Positions 1 through 8,592 of a stretch of DNA of 64,000 nt are shown in pieces. This stretch comes from Chryseobacterium phocaeense (lineage in GTDB: Bacteria; Bacteroidota; Bacteroidia; Flavobacteriales; Weeksellaceae), in contig NZ_LT827015.1 in NCBI RefSeq assembly GCF_900169075.1, positions 2,496,158 to 2,560,157 on the forward strand, read 5' to 3'. Position numbers and translations under genes: made by a program. Numbering within the stretch: the first letter of the stretch is position 1; each line of letters starts with the position of its first letter. The notes under the pieces are model-generated. The model did not search any database. It was not told the DNA's origin and saw only the letters and a program-made list of their open reading frames with translations.

Positions 1-1
1 C

Positions 2-157
2 TCCGGAAAAACTGTTCTATCATCTTTTCAAAATTATACCCAGAATCCGTCCGGGCATGCCATGTTCAGCGAAATTAAGCAAATATCCGGTCATAGCATG
101 TATACTATGGACAGGAAAAATAACTGCTTCGTAATATTGTTGTATATTGAAGGGTAA
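2..157 (+). CDS. Possible C-terminal end of an unidentified protein (cut by window edge)
   Basis: An open frame runs in from the left edge and ends at a TAA 21 bases before the next gene, giving about 51 residues ending in CFVILLYIEG. I do not recognise the protein. It has the same direction as the DUF389 gene that follows. An opposing frame overlaps this stretch but also runs into the start of the DUF389 gene, so it is less likely. With so little sequence, chance openness cannot be excluded. Confidence 0.3.
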   Translation, partial: SGKTVLSSFQNYTQNPSGHAMFSEIKQISGHSMYTMDRKNNCFVILLYIEG

Positions 158-178
158 TTTAATTATAAATGACAGCAA

Positions 179-1471
179 ATGATACAAAAGTTCGTTAGAT
201 TTATCAGCCTTCATATCGGAGAAGAAGATAAGCAAAGGGTACTGGAAAACGTTAGTGATGACATCTCTTTCCGTGGATCCAATCTCTGGATTCTGGCCTG
301 CGCCATTGTTATCGCCTCAATCGGGCTTAACGTAAATTCCACAGCGGTCATTATCGGAGCAATGCTTATATCTCCTTTAATGGGACCTATTGTAGGCGCA
401 GGCTTTGCTTTGGGAACCTATAATTTCCAATTGCTTAAAAGATCAATGAAAAACTTACTGATTGCTACTATAGTAAGCTTACTGGTCTCTTTCATCTACT
501 TTTCCCTGAGTCCTTTTAAAGAAACACAGTCTGAACTTCTGGCACGTACAGCTCCGAATATCTATGATGTTCTCATTGCCTTTTTTGGAGGTTTGGTGGG
601 AGTAATTGCCATTACCCGGGTGAAAAAAGGGAATCCTATACCCGGCGTTGCTATTGCGACTGCTTTAATGCCTCCTCTGTGTACAGCAGGATATGGTTTG
701 GCGGTAGGTAACTGGATTTATTTTTTCGGGGCTTTTTATCTGTATACCATCAATTGTTTTTTTATTTGTATTGCTACGTTCCTGATTATTAAATATCTGA
801 AATACAAGCCTATCAGCCTGGTGGATAAAAAATATGAGCTCCAGATCAGATACGGCATTACCGCGCTGATTATTATTATGATTGTTCCGAGCTCTTATCT
901 CGCCTACAATTTACTGAATGAAAAGAAATTCAATCAGCATATTGATCAGTTCCTTAATACAGAATTTTCCCAAAAAGGCTACACTCTTATTTATAAAAAG
1001 GTAAACTACAACGCTTCTCCCAGAAAAATTGAACTGGCATTTCTCTCTAAAAAATTCAGTGCAGACGAATTGAAAGCAATGAATAATAAGCTTAAAAGTT
1101 TGGGGATCCTCAATACGGAAGTGGTTATTAAACAGGACGCAACAGATATAAAATCTGAAATTCTGAACGAAATTGGCCAGCAGACGAGCATCCTTTCAGA
1201 AAAAGATATTGCCATTAATGATTTAAGGCAGAAAGTTGAAAAATACACCATCAAAGATTCCGGTGTTGTTAAGGAGATTAAAATTCTTTTCCCTGAATTC
1301 TATGATATTTCAATAGGTAAGATCACCAACAATCCCGGCACAGACAGTTCCAGGGTAAGCAGTATTATTTTGTACAAATCCGTGAAAGAAGAAAAAGACC
1401 AGGAATTAAAACTGAAAGACTGGATTTCAGAAAAATTATCGGATAAAAATGTTCAGGTGATCCGGCAGTAA
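179..1471 (+). CDS. DUF389 family integral membrane protein
   Basis: 430 residues. The N-terminal half is strongly hydrophobic with about six to seven membrane segments (roughly residues 36-245) and carries the family's conserved glycine/proline blocks GAMLISPLMGPI (about residues 60-71) and GVAIATALMPPLCTAGYG. The C-terminal 180 residues are hydrophilic and probably lie outside the cytoplasmic membrane. The family (often listed as TIGR00341) has no established substrate, so only an inner-membrane role can be stated. A strong hairpin terminator follows at 1509-1535. The gene stands alone, facing aminopeptidase P. Confidence 0.9.
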   Translation: MIQKFVRFISLHIGEEDKQRVLENVSDDISFRGSNLWILACAIVIASIGLNVNSTAVIIGAMLISPLMGPIVGAGFALGTYNFQLLKRSMKNLLIATIVSLLVSFIYFSLSPFKETQSELLARTAPNIYDVLIAFFGGLVGVIAITRVKKGNPIPGVAIATALMPPLCTAGYGLAVGNWIYFFGAFYLYTINCFFICIATFLIIKYLKYKPISLVDKKYELQIRYGITALIIIMIVPSSYLAYNLLNEKKFNQHIDQFLNTEFSQKGYTLIYKKVNYNASPRKIELAFLSKKFSADELKAMNNKLKSLGILNTEVVIKQDATDIKSEILNEIGQQTSILSEKDIAINDLRQKVEKYTIKDSGVVKEIKILFPEFYDISIGKITNNPGTDSSRVSSIILYKSVKEEKDQELKLKDWISEKLSDKNVQVIRQ

Positions 1472-1508
1472 AACTATCGTTATATATTCCGGAATCAATG
1501 ATAAAAAT

Positions 1509-1535
1509 AAAACCATTTCAGGACGAAATGGTTTT
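1509..1535 (+). terminator. Rho-independent terminator after the DUF389 gene
   Basis: Perfect 11-bp arms (AAAACCATTTC / GAAATGGTTTT) enclose a 5-base loop, and the 3' arm ends in four T. It lies 38 bases after the stop codon. Confidence 0.75.
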
Positions 1536-1678
1536 ACTGCTTTGAATTTACTAAGTGTATATGAAGTTATGAATGATGTCTTTGTTTGTACTTACTGATG
1601 CAAAGATAGATCACTCCGTATTCGTTTATGTCAGGGGAATCCCTAAAAATATCTCCGTAAAAATACGGTGGTATAAAT

Positions 1679-1707
1679 GAAAAGCCCCGCAGAGAAATCC
1701 GCAGGGC
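1679..1707 (-). terminator. Probable terminator of the aminopeptidase P transcript
   Basis: Read on the minus strand, GCCCTGCGG and CTGCGGGGC pair over nine positions with two G-U pairs around a 6-base loop, followed by TTTT. It is about 170 bases past the pepP stop, beyond a repeat tract. The core resembles the hairpins after the small lipoprotein genes at 8488 and 10728. Confidence 0.6.
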
Positions 1708-1729
1708 ATCAAAAATTTATCTAACAATT

Positions 1730-1875
1730 ATAAATGTTCAAAGTTTTGGGTTCAAGGTTTAAAGTTTGAAGTTCAGGGTTTAAAGTTTTATATTTTTAAA
1801 ATTCACAATTGACAATTGACCATTCACAATTGACTATTCACCATTCACTTTTCACAATTGATCTTTCACTTATCT
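1730..1875. repeat. Degenerate short-word repeat tract
   Basis: This is the larger part of the 408-base gap between the DUF389 gene and pepP. Two kinds of imperfect words alternate: GTTCAAGGTTTAAAG-like words (1735-1790) and CACAATTGAC/CATTCAC-like words (1800-1870). No open frame or RNA gene was seen. Similar tracts lie at 7975-8140, 36931-37010 and 57720-57835, always between genes. Confidence 0.7.
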
Positions 1876-1879
1876 TCTT

Positions 1880-3658
1880 TTAAAGCGGACTTACCAGCTC
1901 CAGAAACCATTGTTTCACCTCTCCTTCAAGGTAAGGGCCTATTTTTTCTTCACAGGTTCTGTGGTAATCATTCAGCCATGCAATTTCGGTTTCAGAAAGC
2001 ACGTCTTTTACAATCGTGTCTTTAAAGAACGGGCAGAACGTCAGCGTTTCAAATTCATAGAATGTCCCGTGAATTGTTTTCTCTGCTTCTTTTACAGCAA
2101 TCAGGTTTTCATGACGGATTCCGTATTCTCCTTCCAGATAATATCCAGGTTCATTGGAGCAAACCATTCCCGGGAGCAGATCCTGGGGATTCATATCTTT
2201 TCTGATATTCTGCGGGCCTTCATGTACATTCATAAAGCTTCCTACGCCATGCCCGGTTCCGTGATTGAAATCTTTTCCTTCCATCCACAGCGGAAGCCTT
2301 GCGATGGCATCAAGGTGCACTCCTTTTGTTCCTTTCGGGAATTTCACCATAGACAAACGGATCAGCCCCTGAAGAACCAGCGTAGAATTTCTTTTAAATT
2401 CGTCTGACACTGTTCCCAATGCAAATGTTCTTGTAATATCGGTAGTTCCTTCCAGATACTGACCTCCTGAATCTACCAGAATGCTGGCATCATTCGTAAC
2501 GTCTTTACTGCCCTCGCTTTTTGCTGAGTAGTGCATGATAGCACCGTTGTCTTTATAGCCTACAATACTTCCGAAACTCTCCCCTACAAAGTTTTCACCT
2601 TCTGCACGGAAACCTCTCAGCTTTTCCCCGATAGAATATTCATTCATGGCTTCTTTTCCTGCATTATGCGTCAGCCAGTAAAGGAATTTCACCATTGCTA
2701 CACCGTCTCTCACCATTACTGTTCTGAAACCTTCCAGCTCAGTTTCGTTTTTCTGGGCTTTCATCAGATTTCCCGGAACCGGTGCTTTCAGGAACTGGTT
2801 ATCGGCTTTTAAAGTTTCGTAGATCATCTGGTTGCTGTTCGGAGAAACCAGTACTTTCTCGTCTTTAAATGCGCTCAGGAAGTTATAAAATTCTTCGTAA
2901 GGCATCATTTTCACAAAAGCATCATCCAGTTGTTTTCTTGCCTCCACTTCCAGCTTTTCAAGATCGGTAAACAGAACCGCATCATTTTTCGTGATTACGA
3001 TATATCCTAAAAATACCGGGTTACTTTCTACATCACTTCCTCTTAAGTTCAGGGTCCACGCTACGTCATCCAGACTTGAAATGACATGAACGGTAGCTTC
3101 CTGCTCTTCCATTTTCTGGCGGATAGCTCCTAATTTTTCAGTTACTGATTTTCCGGCTCTTTCTACAGGCTGTGTAAAGATTGGATTTTTGGAAGGTGTT
3201 CCTCTGTCTTTCCAGATTTCCTTTAAAAGAGGAAGATCTTTCAGCGTAATATTTTTTGTCTGGAATTTTTGCGAAAGCAGTTCCCAGTTGGCATTTGAAG
3301 TTGCTATAGCATTCACGGCTACTGTCCCCTCAGAAGGAATTTCGGAAATAATCCAGTCTATATAGTTGGGCGTTCCTTCCATTCCGTCTTTGAAAAGGTC
3401 TATTCCTGAATTTTCAAGTTCAAGGGCTGCCTGGGTAAAATATCTTCCATCCGTCCAAAGCCCTGCTTTATCTTTTGTGATCACCACGAAACCGGCAGAA
3501 CCCAGAAACCCGGAAAGCCATGCCCTTTCCTGCCATTCTTCCGGCAGATACTCGCTCATATGCGGATCCGCAGAATATACTATAAATGCATCAATATTAT
3601 TTTTCTGCATCTCTTCGCGAAGTGCAGCCACTTTTTCCTTTGAGGTCATTCTTTTCAT
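1880..3658 (-). CDS. pepP: Xaa-Pro aminopeptidase (aminopeptidase P, M24B)
   Basis: 592 residues, the long three-domain form like cytosolic eukaryotic aminopeptidase P rather than the shorter E. coli enzyme. It removes an N-terminal residue followed by proline, using a two-metal centre. The five expected ligands are visible: D396 (VDSGGQ), D407 (TTDITR), H470 (GTGHGVG), E503 (SNEPGYY) and E517 (RHENL). Two creatinase-like N-terminal domains fill residues 1 to about 320, and a C-terminal extension follows residue 530. There is no signal peptide, so it is probably cytoplasmic. A second in-frame Met is at residue 4; the start could be either. Confidence 0.95.
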   Translation of the reverse strand: MKRMTSKEKVAALREEMQKNNIDAFIVYSADPHMSEYLPEEWQERAWLSGFLGSAGFVVITKDKAGLWTDGRYFTQAALELENSGIDLFKDGMEGTPNYIDWIISEIPSEGTVAVNAIATSNANWELLSQKFQTKNITLKDLPLLKEIWKDRGTPSKNPIFTQPVERAGKSVTEKLGAIRQKMEEQEATVHVISSLDDVAWTLNLRGSDVESNPVFLGYIVITKNDAVLFTDLEKLEVEARKQLDDAFVKMMPYEEFYNFLSAFKDEKVLVSPNSNQMIYETLKADNQFLKAPVPGNLMKAQKNETELEGFRTVMVRDGVAMVKFLYWLTHNAGKEAMNEYSIGEKLRGFRAEGENFVGESFGSIVGYKDNGAIMHYSAKSEGSKDVTNDASILVDSGGQYLEGTTDITRTFALGTVSDEFKRNSTLVLQGLIRLSMVKFPKGTKGVHLDAIARLPLWMEGKDFNHGTGHGVGSFMNVHEGPQNIRKDMNPQDLLPGMVCSNEPGYYLEGEYGIRHENLIAVKEAEKTIHGTFYEFETLTFCPFFKDTIVKDVLSETEIAWLNDYHRTCEEKIGPYLEGEVKQWFLELVSPL

Positions 3659-4041
3659 TTTTAAAACACCGAAAGTTACAAAAAAATTGAGGTTTAAAAA
3701 CGAATTTCAAGGGGTATTTTTCTTAATGCTATGTTATTTTTTAGTGATTGGGAATGTTTTGAAGATAGTGCTTTCATCTTGAACTCTCGCTTATTTTCAA
3801 GAAACTGTCAATTGGGGTTGGTTTTTCACAAGAGCGCAGGGATTTCGATGAGAAACTGTTTTAAGGCGCAGGAAATCAAAGATTTTCAGCAAACAGGAAG
3901 AGATCAAATTTTTCGTATCTCTTTATGATTAACCAAAAATATTTAACAATATAAGTTGAAATTCCGCAAACACATACCACAGAAACAAGATTATTATCAA
4001 AAATATAAGACTTTGGAAAGATTATTGTTACTACTTAAAAT
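3659..4041. other. Gene-free stretch with a decayed intergenic repeat
   Basis: 383 bases. The middle (about 3780-3930) holds a degenerate element with motifs such as AGCGCAGGGATTT, GAAACTGTTTTAAGGCGCAGG and AAATCAAAGATTTTCAGC. It resembles the GCGCAAAG family at 17411-17566. Short frames here (3731-3928) lack coding character. The AT-rich segment 3930-4040 presumably holds the promoter of the DUF6526-lipoprotein-topoisomerase set, but I found no exact TAnnTTTG box. Confidence 0.5.
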
Positions 4042-4479
4042 ATGAGTGAGCAGAATTACAAAAATCATAGGAAATTTTATCCGCCCCATCATTTCATATA
4101 TCTTCCGTTATTGATCCTATTAGAGATCTATGGAATTTACAAAATCTGGGATGATCCGGAAAATCAACTGATCTGGATACTGTTTTCTATAATCATATTT
4201 CTGCTTTTTTATCTCGCCATTATGCTCAGGCAGCATTATGCGCTTGAACTTCAAAACCGTATGGTAAGATTGGAATTTAAACAGAGGTATTTTGAAATTT
4301 TCGGTCAAAGATCCGATGAAACGGCTGACCGGCTAAGATTCGACCAGATCGCCGCCTTAAGGTTCGCTTACGATGAGGAATTTAAGGATCTTTTGTACAA
4401 AGCACTTCATGAAAATATCTCCGGAGATGAAATCAAACGGTCTATCAAGAGATGGAAAGCAGATCACCAGAGAGTTTAA
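4042..4479 (+). CDS. DUF6526 family small membrane protein
   Basis: 145 residues. It begins SEQNYKNHRKFYPPHHFIYLP, typical of the Bacteroidota family DUF6526. Two membrane helices follow (about residues 17-33 and 42-60), then a soluble, charged helical domain of about 85 residues predicted to be cytoplasmic. Its function is unknown. It is the first of three closely spaced genes: 21 bases separate it from the small lipoprotein, and 9 bases separate that from topoisomerase IB, so co-transcription is likely. Confidence 0.8.
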   Translation: MSEQNYKNHRKFYPPHHFIYLPLLILLEIYGIYKIWDDPENQLIWILFSIIIFLLFYLAIMLRQHYALELQNRMVRLEFKQRYFEIFGQRSDETADRLRFDQIAALRFAYDEEFKDLLYKALHENISGDEIKRSIKRWKADHQRV

Positions 4480-4500
4480 TCACATCAAAATATTATTATC

Positions 4501-4668
4501 ATGAGAAAGTTGACCTTATACAGTATGACCATCTTTACATTGTTAACGCTTACAAGCTGTGAAGCAATAGAAACTATTTTTAAGGCAGGAATGTGGTGGG
4601 GAATTATTCTAGTCGTTGCAGTAGTAGTCATCCTTTTTCTGATTTTTTCGAAGGGTAAAAACTCTTAA
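4501..4668 (+). CDS. Small lipoprotein/membrane peptide (55 aa)
   Basis: 55 residues. A short N-terminal hydrophobic segment ends in a lipobox-like LTSC (Cys20), and a second hydrophobic helix (about residues 32-50, GIILVVAVVVILFLIF) follows, then a short basic tail. It could be a lipoprotein with an added transmembrane helix or a two-helix peptide. It sits between DUF6526 and the topoisomerase with gaps of 21 and 9 bases. I do not know its role. Confidence 0.65.
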   Translation: MRKLTLYSMTIFTLLTLTSCEAIETIFKAGMWWGIILVVAVVVILFLIFSKGKNS

Positions 4669-4677
4669 CCATGTTTT

Positions 4678-5784
4678 ATGGAGAAGAATACAGATCTGGA
4701 AATCATTTCCCACCTAAAGCCTTCTAAAATTGTAAAGATCATGAAGGATCCCGAAGCCTCCGCAAAGGCGGTACATCTTGTATATACCACCGATGCGGAA
4801 ACGGCCGGGATTACACGTAAGAAAACCGGAAAGAAGTACTCCTACTATAAAGACGGCGAAAAACTCAAAGACAAGGATGAGATTACCAGAATCAACAAGC
4901 TTGTGATACCGCCTGCATGGGAAAATGTATGGATCTGCGCATTAGATAACGGTCATCTCCAGGCTACGGGTTTTGATGTAAAAAAAAGAAAGCAATACCG
5001 TTATCATCCTTTATGGAGCGCACTCAGAAACCACACCAAATTTTACCGGATGCTTCAGTTCGGGTATGCACTGCCCAATATCAGGCTTCATGTAGAGCAG
5101 GATCTTGCGTTGCGGAATTTTGAAAAAAGAAAAATCCTCGCGTTGATCGTCAGCCTGATGCAGCGTACCAATATCCGGATCGGGAATAATGCCTATGAGA
5201 AGCTGTACGGCTCTTTTGGCTTAACCACTCTTAAAGATAAACACGTAAAAATCAACGGGCAGAAAATCAGCTTTTCCTTTAAAGGGAAGAAAGGAATTAT
5301 GCACAGTATAGACCTCCGGAGCAGAAGGCTTTCAAGGCTTATACAGAAATGCAAAGATATTCCGGGAAAAGAGCTTTTCCAGTATTTTGATGAGGAAGGA
5401 AACCGCCATTCTGTAGACTCCGGGATGGTGAATGAGTATATTAAAGAAATAAGCGGTGAAGATTTTACGGCTAAGGATTTCAGGACCTGGTCCGGAACCG
5501 TGAGCGCCCTGATCGCCTTTAAAGAAATAGGCTATGCAGAAAACAACACCCAATATAAAAAGAAGGTAAAAGAGGCCCTGGACATCGTTGCCGAGCACCT
5601 CGGAAATACCAGCACAGTATGCAGGAAATACTACGTACACCCTCTCGTAATCAATCTTTATGAAAACAATACGATCAAAAAATACCTGGATGAACTGGAA
5701 ATCATCGAAGAAAATGATGGTAAGGCCAGCTTAACGCAGGAAGAAAAACTTGTCCTGAAAATTCTTGAAAACGAGAAGATGTAG
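4678..5784 (+). CDS. DNA topoisomerase IB (poxvirus/bacterial type)
   Basis: 368 residues, the usual size of bacterial type IB enzymes, which relax supercoils through a 3'-phosphotyrosyl intermediate. The N-terminal DNA-binding domain (to about residue 110) contains IPPAWENVWIC and GFDVKKRKQYRYH. The catalytic domain shows R163/R167 in QRTNIRIGN, a lysine in TTLKDKHV, RTW at 269-271, and the active tyrosine in CRKYYVHP, most likely Tyr319. The gene is the last of a three-gene set starting at 4042. Type IB enzymes are an accessory function in bacteria, so acquisition by transfer is possible, though base composition looks local. Confidence 0.93.
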   Translation: MEKNTDLEIISHLKPSKIVKIMKDPEASAKAVHLVYTTDAETAGITRKKTGKKYSYYKDGEKLKDKDEITRINKLVIPPAWENVWICALDNGHLQATGFDVKKRKQYRYHPLWSALRNHTKFYRMLQFGYALPNIRLHVEQDLALRNFEKRKILALIVSLMQRTNIRIGNNAYEKLYGSFGLTTLKDKHVKINGQKISFSFKGKKGIMHSIDLRSRRLSRLIQKCKDIPGKELFQYFDEEGNRHSVDSGMVNEYIKEISGEDFTAKDFRTWSGTVSALIAFKEIGYAENNTQYKKKVKEALDIVAEHLGNTSTVCRKYYVHPLVINLYENNTIKKYLDELEIIEENDGKASLTQEEKLVLKILENEKM

Positions 5785-6216
5785 AAACTTCCAGCGGCGG
5801 TAAATAAAATTTAATTTCTCGCGCAGATTGAGCAGATCAGGCAGATTTTTTAATCTTTTATTTTCAAACAGCTTTCGTCTTATTTATTTCTCCAAATGTA
5901 AGAAATTCCGGCAGAAGTAAATAAAATTTTAATTTTTCATCCGCTCAATCTGCAAAAATCTGCGTGATTATATTTCTCACGCGGATTTGCAGATCAGGCA
6001 GATTTTTTAATCTTTTATTTTCAAACAGCTTTCGTCTTATTTTATTTCAGCAATTATTTTAAATCCGTATATCTCTGAAGAAATTGTCAAAAACGATTTA
6101 AAGGACAGAATAATTCTACTTTTCACACGAAATTTAATTTTTTTTTGAAGATCGGACCGTGATAAAGTTCATTTGCATAAGAACGGAGTGATTTTTTTTC
6201 TTTGCGTTAATTATTG
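5785..6216. repeat. Gene-free stretch with a 54-bp direct repeat and CGCAGATT hairpin
   Basis: Two copies of a 54-base sequence starting GCAGATCAGGCAG and ending TTTCGTCTTATTT are identical at 5832-5885 and 5989-6042. A more degenerate part (GTAAATAAAATTTAATTT) precedes each. In the second unit, ATCTGCAAAAATCTGCGTGA and TCACGCGGATTTGCAGAT (5948-5994) can pair as a hairpin. A related element lies at 34917-34985. No open frame was found. Confidence 0.85.
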
Positions 6217-6224
6217 TAAATTTG
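6217..6224 (+). promoter_or_regulatory. -7 promoter element of pruA
   Basis: TAAATTTG matches the Bacteroidota -7 consensus TAnnTTTG. Expected transcription start is near 6230. It overlaps the upstream alternative start codon at 6222, which argues for translation from 6267. No well-spaced -33 TTG/TTTG was seen. Confidence 0.55.
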
Positions 6225-6266
6225 TATACCAACATATGGATCAATTTTAAAATAATACAACATAAT

Positions 6267-7892
6267 ATGTCAAAAGCAATTTCGCAAGTACCATTTGCAG
6301 TAAATGAACCGGTAAATTCTTATGTACCGGGATCTCCTGAAGTTAAAAGCCTTATCGCTACCTACAAGAAAATGTGGGCCGAGAAAACGGAAATTCCAAT
6401 GATCATCAACGGGAAGGAGGTGAAAACGGACGAGAAAGTTCAGCTTCAGTCTCCTCAGGATCATGCTCATGATTTCGGGTTTTACTATAAAGGTACCATG
6501 CAGCATGTAGATGACGCCATCAACGCGGCACTGGTAGCTAAAAAAGAATGGAATGAACTGGGCTGGGAACAGCGTGCAGCTATTTTCTTAAAGGCGGCTG
6601 ACCTTTTGGCCGGACCTTACAGAGACGTGATCAATGCAGCAACGATGATCGGACAGTCTAAGAATGTTCACCAGGCTGAAATTGATTCAGCATGTGAATT
6701 CATTGATTTCTTAAGATTCAATGTAGAATTTATGACGGAAATGTATTCTGAGCAGCCTGTTTCCGACAGCGGAATCTGGAACCGCGTAGAATACAGACCA
6801 TTGGAAGGATTCTGCTTTGCAGTAACACCATTCAACTTTACGGCTATTTCCGGAAACTTACCAACGTGTATGGCAATGCTTGGAAACGTTGTGGTTTGGA
6901 AACCTTCCGATAAGCAGGTATATTCCGCCAAAGTAATCATGGATGTACTTACAGAAGCAGGGCTTCCTGCGGGGGTAATCAACATGATTTTCACGGACGG
7001 AAAAGATACCGCAGAAAAAGTACTGGCACATCCGGATTTTGCAGGTCTTCACTTCACGGGATCTACGAAAGTATTCCAGGGAATGTGGAAAATGATCGGT
7101 GATAATATCCACAACTACAGAACGTATCCGAGAATTGTAGGTGAAACCGGAGGAAAAGACTTTGTGATCGCTCACCCTTCTTCCAATGTAGAAGCAGTAG
7201 CTACTGCTTTGGTAAGAGGCTCTTTCGAATACCAGGGACAGAAATGTTCTGCGGCTTCAAGAGCATATGTTCCTAAATCTCTTTGGGCTGACGTGAAAAA
7301 AGTAATGGAGACGCAGATCAATTCTATCAAAGTAGGTTCTCCTGAAGATCCTTCCAACTTTGTTAACGCTGTAATTGACAAGAATTCTTTTGAAAAATGC
7401 AAAGGATATATTGACAGAGCCAATGCTTCCGGTGAAGCTGAAGTAGCCATCGGAGGAAAAACAGATGATTCCAAAGGATGGTTTGTATATCCAACCGTGA
7501 TAGAAACCACCAATCCTCATTACGAAAGTATGGTAGAAGAGATTTTCGGGCCTATCCTGTCTGTCTATGTATATGAAGATCAGGACTGGAAAGAAACGCT
7601 GAAACTAGTAGATTCCACTTCTCCGTATTCATTAACAGGTTCTGTTTTCGCACAGGATCGTTATGCCATCAATGAGGCATTTAAAGCTTTGGAAAATGCT
7701 TCAGGAAACTTCTACATCAATGACAAGCCGACAGGTGCCGTTGTAGGACAGCAGCCTTTCGGTGGAGGAAGAGCTTCCGGAACCAATGATAAAGCAGGTT
7801 CTAAAATGAACCTTCTGAGATGGACGTCCGTGAGAAGTATCAAAGAAACTTTTGTTTCTCCAAAAGACTATAAATATCCGTATTTAGGATAA
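6267..7892 (+). CDS. pruA: L-glutamate gamma-semialdehyde dehydrogenase (1-pyrroline-5-carboxylate dehydrogenase)
   Basis: 541 residues from the ATG at 6267. An upstream in-frame start at 6222 is rejected because it overlaps the -7 box and adds an unrelated leader. It oxidises glutamate semialdehyde to glutamate with NAD+, the second step of proline breakdown. The sequence is that of the single-function class related to mitochondrial ALDH4A1: GFCFAVTPFNFTAISGNLP in the Rossmann region, FTGSTKVFQ, GETGGKDF with the general-base Glu, and the catalytic Cys327 in YQGQKCSAASRAY. The C-terminal QQPFGGGRASGTNDKAG is also typical. No proline dehydrogenase gene is adjacent. A strong terminator follows. 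Confidence 0.95.
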   Translation: MSKAISQVPFAVNEPVNSYVPGSPEVKSLIATYKKMWAEKTEIPMIINGKEVKTDEKVQLQSPQDHAHDFGFYYKGTMQHVDDAINAALVAKKEWNELGWEQRAAIFLKAADLLAGPYRDVINAATMIGQSKNVHQAEIDSACEFIDFLRFNVEFMTEMYSEQPVSDSGIWNRVEYRPLEGFCFAVTPFNFTAISGNLPTCMAMLGNVVVWKPSDKQVYSAKVIMDVLTEAGLPAGVINMIFTDGKDTAEKVLAHPDFAGLHFTGSTKVFQGMWKMIGDNIHNYRTYPRIVGETGGKDFVIAHPSSNVEAVATALVRGSFEYQGQKCSAASRAYVPKSLWADVKKVMETQINSIKVGSPEDPSNFVNAVIDKNSFEKCKGYIDRANASGEAEVAIGGKTDDSKGWFVYPTVIETTNPHYESMVEEIFGPILSVYVYEDQDWKETLKLVDSTSPYSLTGSVFAQDRYAINEAFKALENASGNFYINDKPTGAVVGQQPFGGGRASGTNDKAGSKMNLLRWTSVRSIKETFVSPKDYKYPYLG

Positions 7893-7942
7893 TAGCGTTG
7901 CCGGTGAATATGAGTAATGAGTAATCGGCAATGAGTAATATA

Positions 7943-7974
7943 GGGCCCTGGGATTTATTTCCGGGGCCTTTTTA
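7943..7974 (+). terminator. Terminator after pruA
   Basis: GGCCCTGG and CCGGGGCC pair with one G-U around a short AT loop, followed by TTTTT. It lies about 50 bases past the stop. Confidence 0.75.
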
Positions 7975-8145
7975 TGATTGATAAATGATAATTGATAAAT
8001 GATGATTGATAGGCAATGGGTAATAAATAATAAGTAATGAGTAATAAGTAATTGGGTTTATGGTACTCCATCTCTAAACCTTAAACCTTAAACCTTGAAC
8101 ATTGAACATTGAACTTTAAAACCCGGAACCTTCAAATCTCTAACA
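7975..8145. repeat. Degenerate repeat tract (GATAATTGATAAATG and CCTTAAACCTTGAAC words)
   Basis: Most of the 348-base gap after pruA. First come imperfect repeats of GATGATTGATA/TAATAAGTAATGAG (7975-8055), then CTTAAACCTTAAACCTTGAACATTGAACATTG-like words (8076-8125). No coding frame or RNA gene was recognised. The second word class is the reverse complement of words in the tract at 1735-1790. Confidence 0.7.
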
Positions 8146-8240
8146 CCTTTTAACAAACTTTATCTATGTTTTAATATTTCTCAGTATCGGTTAGGAATAA
8201 TTATTGAACTTTCATAGATAACACTAAAAAATAAAATATT

Positions 8241-8459
8241 ATGAAAAAGTTATTGTTAGCAGCTATTGGATTAGGATTAGTTGTTGTGAGCTGCGGAACC
8301 AAAGAATCTTCCATGTCATCCAACAATTCGGATTCAGTGGCAGTAGATAAAGCCAAAACGGAAATGCCTGCTGTAACGGATACTACAAAGACGGTAACTC
8401 CTGTTGATACCGCTAAGATGAAAACAGATTCTACGGCTACAGTAGTTCCGGCTAAATAA
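8241..8459 (+). CDS. Small secreted lipoprotein (72 aa), Ser/Thr/Lys-rich
   Basis: 72 residues. A signal peptide of about 17 residues ends in a lipobox VVSC (Cys18), followed by a disordered tail rich in Ser, Thr, Asp and Lys. The tail ends MKTDSTATVVPAK, very like the VKTDSTATK end of the lipoprotein at 10512, so the two are paralogs. Lipidation and export to the periplasm or outer membrane are inferred. Function is unknown. Its terminator (8488-8524) shares the TCCGCAG/CTGCGGA core with the one after the paralog. Confidence 0.8.
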   Translation: MKKLLLAAIGLGLVVVSCGTKESSMSSNNSDSVAVDKAKTEMPAVTDTTKTVTPVDTAKMKTDSTATVVPAK

Positions 8460-8487
8460 ATAGAACATCAGTTTAATTTAAAAATGG

Positions 8488-8524
8488 AAAGTCCGCAGAT
8501 GAAATTTCTGCGGACTTTTTTTTG
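8488..8524 (+). terminator. Strong terminator after the small lipoprotein gene
   Basis: Perfect 12-bp arms AAAGTCCGCAGA / TCTGCGGACTTT with a 7-base loop, followed by a run of T (8516-8523). Confidence 0.85.
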
Positions 8525-8592
8525 CAAAACCGTCATGTTTCTCAGGTCATTTCAATTTGCAGTTTCTTCTGAAGATATCTGAATCAGTCATT

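Noticed and set aside
20..235. Minus-strand frame at the left edge
   Set aside because: It runs into the start of the DUF389 gene and lacks any recognisable domain.
3731..3928. 65-codon frame upstream of the DUF6526 gene
   Set aside because: Sits in decayed repeat DNA with no protein-like character or conserved start.
6222..6266. Upstream extension of pruA
   Set aside because: Overlaps the -7 promoter box and adds an unrelated leader; family homology begins at 6267.
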